In this document: piece after piece, positions 1-10,097 of the stretch
Layout of the letters: the number at the start of each line of letters is the position of its first letter
How positions within the stretch are numbered: the first letter of the stretch is position 1
Source: Oegoconia quadripuncta
Lineage: Eukaryota > Arthropoda > Insecta > Lepidoptera > Autostichidae
DNA length: 64,000 bases
NCBI GenBank assembly: GCA_949316235.1
Contig: OX438747.1
Coordinates: 4,216,501-4,280,500 of the forward strand
Direction: 5' to 3'
Made by a program: the position numbers and the translations under genes
Notes under the pieces: generated by a model
What the model saw: the letters and a program-made list of their open reading frames with translations, nothing else
The model's database searches: none
Told to the model about the DNA's origin: nothing

Positions 1-1
1 C

Positions 2-1699
2 GGTTCTAGTTCGATATCTGACTCAAGTTTGACTTACTTTGAAACTCATCGGTTTGCAGATGCAATGTTTCGAATGCAGTGTATTGAAGAGAACGAGGTG
101 GCTAAATACATAACATCTATTACGTCTAACGCTATTGGTCATGATGGAATTAGTAGAGATATGATTATACTGACTCTACCTTGCACGTTGTCTATAATCA
201 CTTTCATTATAAATAAATCTTTACAAACCGGTATTGTCCCGAGTCAGTGGAAGAAGGCTCTAGTCAGGCCATTGCCCAAGGTTACTAATCCAAAAGAACT
301 TAAAGACCTAAGACCTATCAGTGTATTGCCTTTCCTTTCCAAACTACTTGAAAAATCGGTATACACGCAATTAAGTAACTATGTGGAAACAAATAATATT
401 TTACCAACCTATCAATCAGGGTTTCGAAAGGGTAGGGGTACCAGTACTGCTTTGTTAGATGTCGCAGACAATATACTTGCAGAGCAGGATGTCGGGCGTG
501 GTACTATCTTAACTTTATTAGATTTCTCTCGTGCGTTCGACAGTATTAGTATTCCATTACTGTTGGCGAAACTGACATATTATGGGATAGACTCTCAGTC
601 AATCAAATGGTTTGACGGTTATCTCAACAGTCGTTCGCAAACTGTAAAACTTATATTGGAAGACGGCAGTTGTGCCCTCTCTGATCCTCGGTTGTTGAGT
701 CGTGGAGTACCTCAAGGGTCAATCTTGGGTCCTCTTCTGTTTATAATATACAGTACTGATCTTTCTGGTGTTATTAAACATAGTAAATACCATAGCTATG
801 CGGACGATATTCAGTTGTATAAATCTGTGGACCCACAAAACATTGATGCTGCACTGAGGGGATTGAATAAGGATTTGGCGGGTATTGCTAGCTGGTCCAA
901 TAGTAACACTCTTGTGCTTAATCCTAACAAATCTAAATTCATAATCTGTGGTGCAGCAACGTTGATAAATAAAATCAAAGCAAATAATCCAATTGTAAGC
1001 ATTGAGGGTCAGAATATAGAACGCGTTGAGGAGGCTAGGAATTTGGGAGTCACTTTTGATGGCCAGTTACGTTTTAAATCACATATAGTAAACCTGGTAA
1101 AGAACTGTTTTTATCGTATAAAAATTTTATACAAAGTTCGTAATTTACTCAGCGAGAAGGTACGCATAATGCTCTGTGAATCCCTAATTTTATCTAGACT
1201 CAACTATGGTGATATGGTTTATGGCCCGCGTCTACAGTCTGAGACAGAGCGATTAATTCAACGAGTGCAAAATGCGTGCTGCCGTTTCTGTTTCAAAATA
1301 CCGCCACGTACTCACATTTCACCGTACCTCAATAGCGCGTCTATGTTGAATATGGACTCACGTAGGCGATTTCACCTTGCGTGTCTCTTGTTCGACATAA
1401 ATAAATTTAAGAAACCCGAGTATCTTTTTGCAAAATTGAAATTTCCATCACATTATGATACCCGCAATATCAGGTCTATACGTCCGCCTCTAGTGGTGCA
1501 CAAGCATAAGACTGTCGCATTTACTGGCAGCTTCCGTTATCAAGCGACCAAGTGCTGGAACAATATACCTCCTCCTATCCGAACATTAACTTCAAAGTAC
1601 ACATTTAGAAAACTAATGAAGTCGAATATTCTAGAATTCCAGAAAATAAATGTTCCGAAACAGGATCGCGAGGCGGTCGCTGCTGCTGTTAGATGTTAG
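2..1699 (+). CDS. Non-LTR retrotransposon reverse transcriptase (CR1-type), 5' end cut by window edge
   Basis: The frame is open from the left edge (position 2) to a TAG at 1697-1699, about 565 residues. It reads as the reverse transcriptase half of a non-LTR ORF2. Visible motifs are LRPISVLPFLSKLLEK, GFRKGRGTSTALLDV, LLDFSRAFDSI with a catalytic Asp, SRGVPQGSILGPLLF and the active-site box YADD. The C-terminal part carries the usual thumb and connection residues. No ATG is needed near the edge; an endonuclease domain would be expected upstream, outside the window. There is no frameshift or internal stop, so the copy may be young. The family fits CR1/Jockey best because of the DFSRAFD-type box and the short tandem repeat at the 3' end; the exact clade cannot be settled by eye. 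Confidence 0.9.
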   Translation, partial: GSSSISDSSLTYFETHRFADAMFRMQCIEENEVAKYITSITSNAIGHDGISRDMIILTLPCTLSIITFIINKSLQTGIVPSQWKKALVRPLPKVTNPKELKDLRPISVLPFLSKLLEKSVYTQLSNYVETNNILPTYQSGFRKGRGTSTALLDVADNILAEQDVGRGTILTLLDFSRAFDSISIPLLLAKLTYYGIDSQSIKWFDGYLNSRSQTVKLILEDGSCALSDPRLLSRGVPQGSILGPLLFIIYSTDLSGVIKHSKYHSYADDIQLYKSVDPQNIDAALRGLNKDLAGIASWSNSNTLVLNPNKSKFIICGAATLINKIKANNPIVSIEGQNIERVEEARNLGVTFDGQLRFKSHIVNLVKNCFYRIKILYKVRNLLSEKVRIMLCESLILSRLNYGDMVYGPRLQSETERLIQRVQNACCRFCFKIPPRTHISPYLNSASMLNMDSRRRFHLACLLFDINKFKKPEYLFAKLKFPSHYDTRNIRSIRPPLVVHKHKTVAFTGSFRYQATKCWNNIPPPIRTLTSKYTFRKLMKSNILEFQKINVPKQDREAVAAAVRC

Positions 1700-2195
1700 A
1701 CTGTTTATTTTGTTTTGTCGACACTATTATTATTAATTATCTATGCTTTACATTATAACATATATATTTTTATGTTATAAATTAACCAACTATGATAAAG
1801 TTACGTATATACTAACTATGTTCTTGAGCCCCACAACTTAGAAACATTACGTCTCTTTATATTCACTCGTACCTATACTATCACTCATTAATCACTATTT
1901 CAAGAGTCTGAAAATTGCTATTTATTTAATACTTTCTGTTTCCTCTGGTTTAGGTTCCAAGTTGCTCTGCTCCTTAGGGGATAGCTGAAAATCAGTGTTT
2001 TGCTCAATGAGCAATCTAATACACTGAGCTATGACCCATTTGTACTGCTGCAGCACACACATGCGTTAGTGTTACAATATTATGTTATTGTTGTAAATGT
2101 GTTACCTTATCTGTGTATCAATATGTATAAGCTAAATGTATGTGTGTGACTGTGGAAACAAATAAAGGCTTTATCTATCTATCTATCTATCTATT
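1700..2195 (+). repeat. 3' untranslated tail of the CR1-type LINE ending in (TATC)n
   Basis: The non-coding stretch after the reverse transcriptase stop ends with AATAAAGGCTT and then about six TATC units (about 2170-2195). CR1-type elements usually end in a short tandem repeat instead of a poly-A tail. This marks the 3' boundary of the insertion. Confidence 0.7.
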
Positions 2196-2262
2196 TAAAT
2201 CGAAAATTATACATGCAACAAGAACCCCAAGTAGGTAAGTAGGTACCTATGTACTTGTTTAT

Positions 2263-2580
2263 TATTTTTTATACATAAAAAATTACCGTTTGACCTCAAT
2301 CACACCAAATGTTAAGTAAAGATAAGCCCGAAGGTGGCAGCGCGTTCAGGGATCCCCAACTTAATTTTATGAGAAACTGGCTATCTTATTTAAAAAAGCC
2401 AGAACACAATATTGCTGCTATGCGGCAGAGTCACATAAGATAGTAACTAGCCAGGCGAACATTAAAAAATGCATTACCACCGACCAAACCGAGTCTACAC
2501 ATGTCGCAGGGAATCGAACCTACGACCTCCGTTTTGCAAACTTTATGTTGTTTAAAATAAGCCGTGGAGCGTGGAGGCAG
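2263..2580 (-). repeat. tRNA-derived SINE, family A, diverged copy
   Basis: Read on the minus strand it begins with a tRNA-like head (box B-like GGTTCGATTCC, then GTACATGTGTAGACTCGG) and ends with a GTGTGATTGAGGTCAA tail segment and an A-rich end. The same roughly 330-bp family recurs many times in the window; this copy is diverged. Confidence 0.75.
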
Positions 2581-2831
2581 TCTATACTTGGGATCAGATA
2601 ATTAGGTAAGTTATGTAGATAGTCAACCTCCTTAAATACCTTTTCAATGAAGCATCTAAAAACAAATCTCTTTAGCTATTACCCACAATCATGACATGTG
2701 CAAAAGAAGTATTCAAAATCGAAAACATGTCACTTTAGTCATTGCAAAAGTGTCATTATAAAAATCATATTTAATTAAATCACTTTTGTAACTTTTTTGT
2801 CGTCACGCATTATTTTTGTGTAAACAGAATC

Positions 2832-2946
2832 ATGTTTTGCCCGCATAAGAATTCCTACCTACAGCTGGTAGTAGCTATGAACCCCCGGGTCATCAATAAG
2901 GCTGTGGACCAAGCTATGGAGAAGAAGAAGCATGATTTACGCTGCG
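2832..2946 (+). CDS. RSPH14-like gene, exon 1
   Basis: ATG at 2832, 38 codons plus one base, then donor G|GTAAGT. It encodes a short basic N-terminus ending KKKHDLRC. It reads on in frame into the exon at 3910 as ALPPTQRLESMQPSLY. Confidence 0.65.
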
Positions 2947-5900
2947 GTAAGTAAACGTGCAACGTAGCACTCATCTCTAGCTACCAAATGGACCACTAGC
3001 TTTCCGCCCGCGGCTCCGCCTGCGCGGAAATTTGTATATCCCGCGGGAAGTACTCACTTCATCGGGATAAATCCAGGGTATTATTATCTCAGCCCGCAAA
3101 CATCTCACTGCAAGGATATAGGCATTTCCTCGTATAATGATATAGTATGGGCCATAGTCCACCACGCTGGCCCAATGCGGGTTGGGCACTTTACATACCT
3201 TAGAATTTTTTTTTTATGCACAACGGGTTACAACTTGACTTCGATCACACCAGATGTTAAGTGAAGATGAGGTCGAAAGTGGAAGCGTACTGACCTGGAA
3301 ACCCAAATATGTGGGGAACATGGCTATCTTATCTCTGACAACCGGAACACAATAATGCTATTAACATTGCTATATGGCGGCAGATTTAGATAAGATGGTG
3401 GTAGCTAGCCAGGCGGACATTTAAAATGCCCTACCACCAACCAAACCGAGTACTAAACATGTACCCCGCTGGGGATCGAACCCGCGACCTCCGATTCGTA
3501 AACCCTATGTTGTTTACATTAAGCCACAGCCACGGAGGTATTTCTCAGGTATACAGGTTTCCTCCCGATGTTTTCCTTCACCATTTAAGAGCAGTCGGAT
3601 AAATGGACATAAGTAATTAAATTTAATTTAAAAACTCATTGGTAAATGGCCTGCCTGGGAATCGAACCCGGACCTCCCAAATTGGAAGACCGCGTATAAT
3701 ATTAGTTAGACAATTTACCATACGGGCTCCGCCTGAGAGTACGTATTTTCAAGCCGCTGCTGTAGGCCAGCGACTGACTGAAAACAACCGAGACCCAACT
3801 GTTTTTATCCTTCGAAAAACGCATCCAAGGGCCAACTTCCCTAATCGAAAAGGATTAAAAAAACAAGCGCTTCATTCTTCCTATTCCCTTTGTTTGCTAA
3901 ACGTTCCAGCGCTGCCGCCCACGCAGCGGCTGGAGTCGATGCAGCCGTCTCTATACGCTCCCCACGTGGACATCACCCGCGCCCGCCTCGGATTCGGTCG
4001 CGTAGGGCTCCGCCTTCTCAACCGGGAGCTGCACTCCAAGGATCACCTTGTGCAATTGCAGGCGATACACAGCATACTTGATCAAGTACCTAATGTTATT
4101 CGCGTTCTTTTATTTAGACTCTAAACTAGTTAGTAAAGCGTTTAGTTGTGCTACCTGCACGGATCAGTTATTTTATCTAGTTCTTTTTTTTTATACACAA
4201 CGGGTTACCACTTGACCTCAATCACAACTGATCTTAAGTGAAGATGAGGCCGAAGGAGGCAGCGTACTGATTCGGAAACACCCCATCCTATTTGGGGGAC
4301 TGGCTGCCTTTTCTCTGACAACCGGAACACAACAACGCTATAAACGTTGCTGTTTGGCGGCAGATTTAGATAAGATGGTGGTAGCTAGCCAGTCGGACAT
4401 TTAAAATGCCCTACCACCAACCAAACCGAGTACCAAACATGTACCCCGCTTGGCGATCGAACCCGCGACCTCCGAATCGTAAACCCTATATTGTTTACAT
4501 CGAGCCAAGGAGGCGGTTATAAACTGCCAAAAAAATTTATAGGTCAAATATTGAGCAGGATTTCTTTTAAGGACTTTTTACTAACCAAGTATTAATGCTT
4601 CATTTCTTTTGTGGTCGCTCTGGAAATCTAAGAGTAGCCTATGTTCATCAATGGACGTCCTGTCTGATATGATGATTAATTTAAATTTCATGTAACATAA
4701 TAAACTCAATATACCTACATGTACTTTTGTAGTGCTTGCCTCCCTTACGTAAACCCTATCTTGGGTGTCATAGGAGTAGTTCACACGAGAATACGCACGC
4801 GGACATGCACTGTTCCCGTAGTATCTTTTTTCTTATTAACTGGACTCGTTTTTGACCACAATCTCACCTTATGGATATTGACGATATGGTTGAAGATGAT
4901 ACCCGCGATCTCAGTAGACGCCTATTCACCCTGTTCTTGAAAATCCCAAGGTTGTAGGATTCAGGACAGACTGACTCCCCGGAATAGAATTCCTTGGCTT
5001 GTCTGTTCGCATTACGAATGAAGACTCCTACTCCAGGACCCATCTTTATTTTTATGAGTAGTAGTGTTGTACACACTTCCACTGTATCATTTATATATTC
5101 TTAATCTACTAATTTCAGGTACAAATATCGGAGAACGCCATGTTCCTGATAAGTTTACAAGTCGTGTATCGCCTCATAGATATTATGCTCCACCGCAACC
5201 CCATCATCAGGGAGAAAATCTGCCTAATCCTAACTCACCTTGCCAGCTACTATCAGGGCCGGCAGCGAATCATGACGCGGCTCAAGATTATAGAAAATCT
5301 CATGTGGCTCATCATGAGGGATAGAAAGGAGATTCGATACGCCGCCGCCTACACCCTCAGAACATTGGCAAGAGATCGATGCGCCTGCGAAATGATACTA
5401 AAAACAGAAAACATAATAGATAATCTGTTAAAAATGATCAAGAACGACCACACTGGCATCGTTTTGCTGCACCTGAAAACGTTCGAGAATCTCGCCGAGT
5501 GGGACCCTATAGTGCCGTTGAGGGCGAACGCGTTTCAAATTATGTTGACTCTATTCGATGACAAAGACCCGAGGATAGTATCTCACGCCATGGAGAGCAT
5601 GGCTCAGCTGTGCAAACATGAGGTGGGGAGGAAACTAGCTGACAACCACGACTTGACGTTCGTGCTGAGAAACTTCCTCAGTTCACCTTATTTAGAAGTC
5701 ATAATAAGCGCTGTCGGACTCATGGGTTGTACCACATTGACGACTAGATCAAAATGGCGCGCGAAGGAAATCTGCAACGATTTGACACGTCGTCTGGTGG
5801 AACTCTGCCACCGCCACAACAAGCCTCTATTGCAACTGAGGTGCCTGCAAGTTCTGATTAACCTTTGCGATTGTCCGGACATCCGATACCATATGAAATA

Positions 5901-6153
5901 CTACTGGGAGAGGAAGGTGAAGGCTATAAAGATAAGGACCCACGAAGACTGGGACGGGACCACAGAGACAACGAGCTACGGACTTGAAACTGGACATAAC
6001 TATAGGACAATGTGTATAGAGAAGGTTGAAACTATAAAGAATGATTACGGAGACAATGCGGAAGTCCTCAACGTGCACAGCTATTTGCGAAGACTTCAAG
6101 AAGTGAAAACGCATTTGATAGCTGCTATTAACTGGAAATCTTATCGGGATTGA
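2832..6153 (+). CDS. Armadillo-repeat protein, RSPH14-like (radial spoke head 14 homologue)
   Basis: Three exons join in frame: 2832-2946, 3910-4085 and 5119-6153 (phases 1 and 0; donors GTAAGT and GTACCT; acceptors TTCCAG and TTTCAG), giving 441 residues. The protein is almost all helical, with repeated leucine-rich pairs typical of armadillo/HEAT repeats. The segment LRLLNRELHSKDHLVQLQAI followed by a repeat ending in LASYYQGR resembles the N-terminal repeats of RSPH14, an axonemal radial spoke protein of about 350 residues. This protein is longer, with an extra charged C-terminus rich in YWERK, THEDWDG and LRRLQEVK. If the assignment holds, it acts in cilia or sperm flagella. Family membership (ARM) is firm; RSPH14 orthology is inferred. 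The gene converges with sws. A possible poly-A signal AATAAA is at 6475. SINEs sit in both introns. Confidence 0.7.
2995..3200. repeat. Fragments of common lepidopteran repeats in RSPH14-like intron 1
   Basis: Starts with the module CTAGCTTTCCGCCCGCGGCT (relatives at 33170, 43464 and 56833). It continues into a segment ending CCCAATGCGGGTTG, shared with 6540-6660. Both are interspersed repeat pieces, not genes. Confidence 0.55.
3205..3539 (-). repeat. tRNA-derived SINE, family A, near full length
   Basis: Minus-strand element: tRNA-like head at the high end (GTGGCTTAATG-type box A and GGGTTCGATCCCC box B), a body about 330 bp long, and an A-rich tail at 3206-3215. It closely matches the copies at 4183 and 31651. 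It lies in intron 1 of the RSPH14-like gene. Confidence 0.85.
3540..3745 (-). repeat. tRNA-derived SINE, second family
   Basis: The minus strand shows a tRNA-like head (GGTCCGGGTTCGATTCCCAG) near 3650-3735. A body ends with the complement of TTTCCTCCCGATGTTTTCCT. It directly abuts the family A SINE. A working tRNA is unlikely because no paired acceptor stem or normal anticodon arm is evident. Confidence 0.6.
3910..4085 (+). CDS. RSPH14-like gene, exon 2
   Basis: Acceptor TTCCAG before 3910; donor CAA|GTACCT after 4085; 176 bp. It encodes a leucine-rich helical pair (GRVGLRLLNRELHSKD, then LVQLQAIHSILDQ). GC-rich third positions contrast with the flanking AT-rich introns. Confidence 0.7.
4183..4516 (-). 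repeat. tRNA-derived SINE, family A, full length
   Basis: Same structure as 3205-3539, with head boxes at the high end (GGTTCGATCGCC) and a T-run at 4183-4192 (A tail of the minus strand). It lies in intron 2 of the RSPH14-like gene. Confidence 0.85.
4865..5030 (-). pseudogene. LINE C-terminal remnant
   Basis: Minus-strand translation contains ESYNLGIFKNRVNRRLL. This matches the end of other LINE tails in the window (37160-37426 has [16 protein letters not shown]). It is a short 5'-truncated, decayed non-LTR fragment. Confidence 0.6.
5119..6153 (+). CDS. RSPH14-like gene, exon 3 (main armadillo region)
   Basis: Acceptor TTTCAG at 5113-5118, then 344 codons to TGA at 6151-6153. It carries repeated two-helix units, for example IRYAAAYTLRTLARDRCACE, VLLHLKTFENLAEWDP and VSHAMESMAQLCKHEVGRK. 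The uninterrupted long frame makes this the most certain part of the gene. Confidence 0.85.
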   Translation, partial: VQISENAMFLISLQVVYRLIDIMLHRNPIIREKICLILTHLASYYQGRQRIMTRLKIIENLMWLIMRDRKEIRYAAAYTLRTLARDRCACEMILKTENIIDNLLKMIKNDHTGIVLLHLKTFENLAEWDPIVPLRANAFQIMLTLFDDKDPRIVSHAMESMAQLCKHEVGRKLADNHDLTFVLRNFLSSPYLEVIISAVGLMGCTTLTTRSKWRAKEICNDLTRRLVELCHRHNKPLLQLRCLQVLINLCDCPDIRYHMKYYWERKVKAIKIRTHEDWDGTTETTSYGLETGHNYRTMCIEKVETIKNDYGDNAEVLNVHSYLRRLQEVKTHLIAAINWKSYRD

Positions 6154-6539
6154 TATATTTAGTTTTGTATCATCTATATAGATCTAGCTATATGAAACTC
6201 GACAGCTCGAAACGCTGTATATAGCTAGATATCGATGTCCATTTTCTTTGAATCATACGTAAAATATTAATACAATTGATTTTCATTTATATAGTTTTAT
6301 TGAATTTAAATGGAACAATACACAATTATTATTACCATAATTTAAATCTAATTGAGCTACGCATTTGGTATATTTAATATACGTGTACCTACACTGTGCC
6401 TCGTGCAGGCAACTTAAATAAGATCAGTCGTATATTACCTCTACATTCATGCTCTAAATTACTTACTGTGTAGAAATAAATAATATAATTTAGTGCCAGA
6501 AGCCTTTTTCATAGAGAAAATGGGCGCAGGAGTCGGGAC
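6154..6539. other. 3' flank of the RSPH14-like gene
   Basis: AT-rich. An imperfect hairpin lies at about 6165-6236 (arms around ATCTAGCTATAT / ATATAGCTAGAT). AATAAA at 6475-6480 is a candidate poly-A signal. No coding potential is seen. Confidence 0.4.
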
Positions 6540-6660
6540 ACTTGCGCATAATATAATTCAATGCAGGGATATAGACTTTCCCTCGTATATGAGAGAGTAA
6601 GGGCCATATAGTCCACCATGCTGGCCCAATGCGGGTTGCGGGGGGGGCTTTAATCCGCAA
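6540..6660 (-). repeat. Interspersed repeat fragment
   Basis: Shares the segment GGGCCATA...CCACCATGCTGGCCCAATGCGGG with 3080-3200; read on the minus strand this is a common lepidopteran SINE/LINE tail. Bounded by AT-rich DNA. Confidence 0.5.
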
Positions 6661-6679
6661 AATAACCTACACATATATA

Positions 6680-6929
6680 TACAGGGCGTATATCTGAAGC
6701 TTAGCATCCCTTTCAGGAGGTGAATCTGATTATATGACTGAATTCAAAACAATAAGAATTATTAAATCTCCACCCTAATTTATATAACACAGAAAGGTCA
6801 TATTGTAGTATATCATTTACCGCGGCCGATTTCTCCACTCGTAGTGCCATCTATCGGACACTTGCAAACCTGTGCGTGCGTTGACCGTGACACAGCTCAT
6901 TTACTTTTCAGATCACATACGCCCTGTAT
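6680..6929. mobile_element. MITE with terminal inverted repeats
   Basis: Left end TACAGGGCGTATATCTGAA; right end is its near complement TTCAGATCACATACGCCCTG. The two bound a 250-bp element with no coding capacity and flanking TA. The ends suggest a Tc1/mariner-type non-autonomous element. Confidence 0.65.
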
Positions 6930-8081
6930 TTAATTGTAGAGCTAAAAACTTGATATAGAAAAAAAATCCTTCACACCTTCCCACGTACCGTTCCAGCGTA
7001 CATTTTCTATATGATAAGGCGATAAAACATTTACATTACATAAATACGAGTACATACACATTTACATAGAAGTACAAACGCCGTTGCCTATCGAATTGTC
7101 ATTTTATATACACAATGGCTCTATATAGCTCTTTGGCTGTGTGATGCTCTGTAGCTATGCTACCGTATTTTTTCATAAAGGTACAATCTATAGCAATATA
7201 ATACGTCATAGGTGCGTATATAATGTGCATGTAAGATGTAGTACTTTTAGTTTGAAAAGGGAAAAACAACTACTGTAACGTTACTACAGAAGACGATTAC
7301 CAAGAATAAAATTCAATTTTTGGAAAAAAAATCAACTACCCTAATAGCAGTACAGCTAAAGGTCACTTGTAAGGAAATCCGAAAAATAATCCGTTATTTG
7401 AGAATAACTATAACTTTAAGTTTGCTAAATTTTCACTAGTTCAAAATCAAAGACACTAATGACGTCGGCGTGCGTACTGCTATTTACATTTCATTTGAAA
7501 TACTAAACTAACTGCCAGAAGTAAATACTACGCGGAAATTTGTGCATTCACAGATTTATGGTCGAAATATGGTTTCTTTAGATCCAGTTGTACGCGTATC
7601 TACTCTCAGATAACTAAATTTTACGCACGTTCATCTGTCTTTGCACTAATGGCAATAGTCAGTTTTTTTAACGGACTTCACAATTGGAGGAGGTGCTTAA
7701 ATCGACCTTATTTTGGTATGCGTCTTAGTCAGTTGTGAATCGATTCGGTATTTTTTTTTTGTTTGAAAGGGTATACATATTTTCCGGGTTGTCGTAATCT
7801 ATTGATGTCGGAATTTCTTGCAAATGTTGAATACTTATGAATGAATGTATATCTGTTATCCAGTATCCATAGGTTCTAGCTTTGCTTAGTTTGGGACTAG
7901 ATGATGTAAGGGTCCGAAATATTTAAATATTTAAAAGAAATACTTTTGCATTATTTGCCATTCGTAATCTTCAAACTTATCCTGTAAAGTTTCCTCTACT
8001 CCAATAGTTCAACTATCTGTTCAGCCAGTTGACAGTGACGTTGAAATTAATGTATACTCCACCTTCTCTTGGACTATTTTG
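6930..8081. other. Intergenic, no gene seen
   Basis: AT-rich sequence without usable frames. About 7840-7940 carries a tail module (TTTGCTTAGTTTGGGACTAGATGA) that recurs near 20770, 43760 and 58195, so at least one old SINE/LINE tail is present. Confidence 0.4.
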
Positions 8082-8222
8082 ATTTTTTTTATGCACAACG
8101 GGTTGGTGCTGATGTTAAGTGAAGATGAGTAAAGATGAAGTCGAAGGTGGAAGCGTACTGACCCGGAAACCCCAACACATTTGGGGGACTGATGGCTGGC
8201 CTATCTTATCTCTGACAATCTT
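8082..8222 (-). repeat. tRNA-derived SINE, family A, 5'-truncated
   Basis: T-run at 8083-8090 followed by ATGCACAACGGGTTGG and the body through ATCTTATCTCTGACAA. The tRNA-like head is missing. Confidence 0.75.
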
Positions 8223-9540
8223 TGACTGATTCTTGTGACAATCACCATTCACGTGTACACAATCAGTGACCTTCCTTGAATATTTTGGCTACTTTGGCTT
8301 TATTACAAATGTACAAACTACAGGCAATATAAATAAATAATCACTTTCCATTCCCATCAGAAACCATATTTCGCTGTTGGCTAGTTATTTACTCTTTGAA
8401 AAAGACATAAATATTATCAGAGCGAACATAAATATTATAAGCGTAGCCAGTTTCCATACAAAAGTATTAGCCATGCTTAGGCTTTAACGAATGAGGAAAC
8501 GTCTAGAAATTCGTTCAATTGTGTCATCAGATTACGTATTAAATAATACCTTGACTAATACCTCGTATTTTGTTTGCAAGCAATATTTATATACCGGATA
8601 AATAGGAAAAAATAGGGCATAAAGGTAAGTGAAATGGAGGGTATTGGCATATGTAAACTGTCATCTAATAAAGGTTGTGTCATTTGACGGTCGCGTTTGT
8701 AGCCTATTCCACATAATGATATCATTAAATTACATTTATGAGAAGATATAAGCTGCAAATAAATTTCGCATTAACCCTACGAATCGCACCAGTCGATATC
8801 AATCTCCGGCGGGCGCGTGCGTCGATGAAGGTTTTGGAAAAAAATTAAATTAAACTACCTATGCCAATAACTTCTATTTCACTTACCTAATATACCCAAT
8901 TTTTTTCCTTGAGGTAAAAAAACTCATCCGGTACACAAGAAGTCTTGTAGTTGAAAGAATTTTTCGACACCAAACATTTGGATAATCCCCAAATAATAGG
9001 ATGGAAACATAGAATTAAACTAATACATAAATAAACATATTTATCAAAATAGTAATGCCAAAAAAAAATCTCCCTTTATTTATAGGGCATTTAGCATACT
9101 GAAATATAATATGGCACAACACGTATTCCACAGATTACAAATATTAGTAGCTTGCCAAATTCTTGCATACAGATCTGATACAGACAGTGAAACTAAAGCT
9201 AACACGACATAATACATTTTTCACACATTTTACATAACTGTTCAATTTGGATTTTCTTTGACACACTAAGCTTTTACCAACACAACTATGTTGAATACAT
9301 TTTCATTAAACTAATTAGGTACTTTTTTTCAATATAATACTGCTTACGTCACCCAAATTATTGGCAATTTTAAATTCACTTTAATTTAAACTTAATTTTA
9401 TATTATTTTGGTGTCTTTGTAATATCGACATTATGTTTGAAATAAGCAATTTATATCTAAAAATTGTCTTAGAAACAATGTAATACATAATTTTGACACA
9501 GCATACTTTGGAATACCATTCAAAAATCGATGTCAGAGGC
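8223..9540. other. Intergenic, nothing recognised
   Basis: AT-rich, with no coding frame, no clear hairpin and no known repeat family that I can name. Confidence 0.35.
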
Positions 9541-10097
9541 TTGATTCTCACACACTCGAGATTTCAATGACGATAGACATGAATAGGTTTGTTACTTTTA
9601 CACAGCATATAAATAAAAAAAATGAAAAAATATCTTTGTACATGCACACAACGCCATCTAGGTCCACAGTAAGCATCGAGGTTTGTGTTATGGATACCAG
9701 ATGGTTGATAAATTAAACAAATAATTTTTTTTTGTAAATAAATACATATATAAATGAAGAACATCCATAACTCAGGAACACATGTCGGTATTCATCATAC
9801 AAACATATGCCCCTATCGGGATTCGAACCCGAGACGTTTTGGGGTAGTGGTCAGAGTTTCTACCCGCTACACCAAACAGTCGTTGATATAATATAATCGT
9901 AAGTCGTATAAGTGAGATAGACAATAATAGACATGCCAATGTCTATCGATAGACAAATATCGAGTACTCGAGAATCGGGGTCACATTTGTCGACCGATAG
10001 ACATTGGCATGTCTATCTCTGTCACATTTATGCATGTGTAAAAGTGACAAACCTATTCATGTCTATCGTCATTGAAATGTCGAACGAGTGAGAATCA
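9541..10097. mobile_element. Palindromic MITE split by a SINE
   Basis: Outer arms (about 9543-9602 and 10033-10096) match as inverted copies of about 60 bp, sharing CAATGACGATAGACATGAAT. A second, inner pair (about 9917-9958 and 9983-10025) shares AGACATGCCAATGTCTATC. Removing the SINE at about 9610-9887 makes one long hairpin element. A diverged relative lies at 11571-11700. Confidence 0.7.
9610..9887 (-). repeat. tRNA-derived SINE, family B
   Basis: Minus-strand head TTTGGTGTAGCGGGTAGAAA and box B GGGTTCGAATCCCGA at 9810-9880. The body includes a segment on CCATAACACAAACC, and there is an A-rich end near 9610-9630. A second copy lies at 52684-52950. Confidence 0.75.

Noticed and set aside
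3640..3740. tRNA gene on the minus strand
   Set aside because: Box B is good but the arms do not pair well and it joins a SINE body directly.
3639..4124. 161-codon frame running through the RSPH14-like exon 2
   Set aside because: It reads through a SINE head and across the splice acceptor at 3909 and past the donor at 4085; only 3910-4085 is supported as coding.
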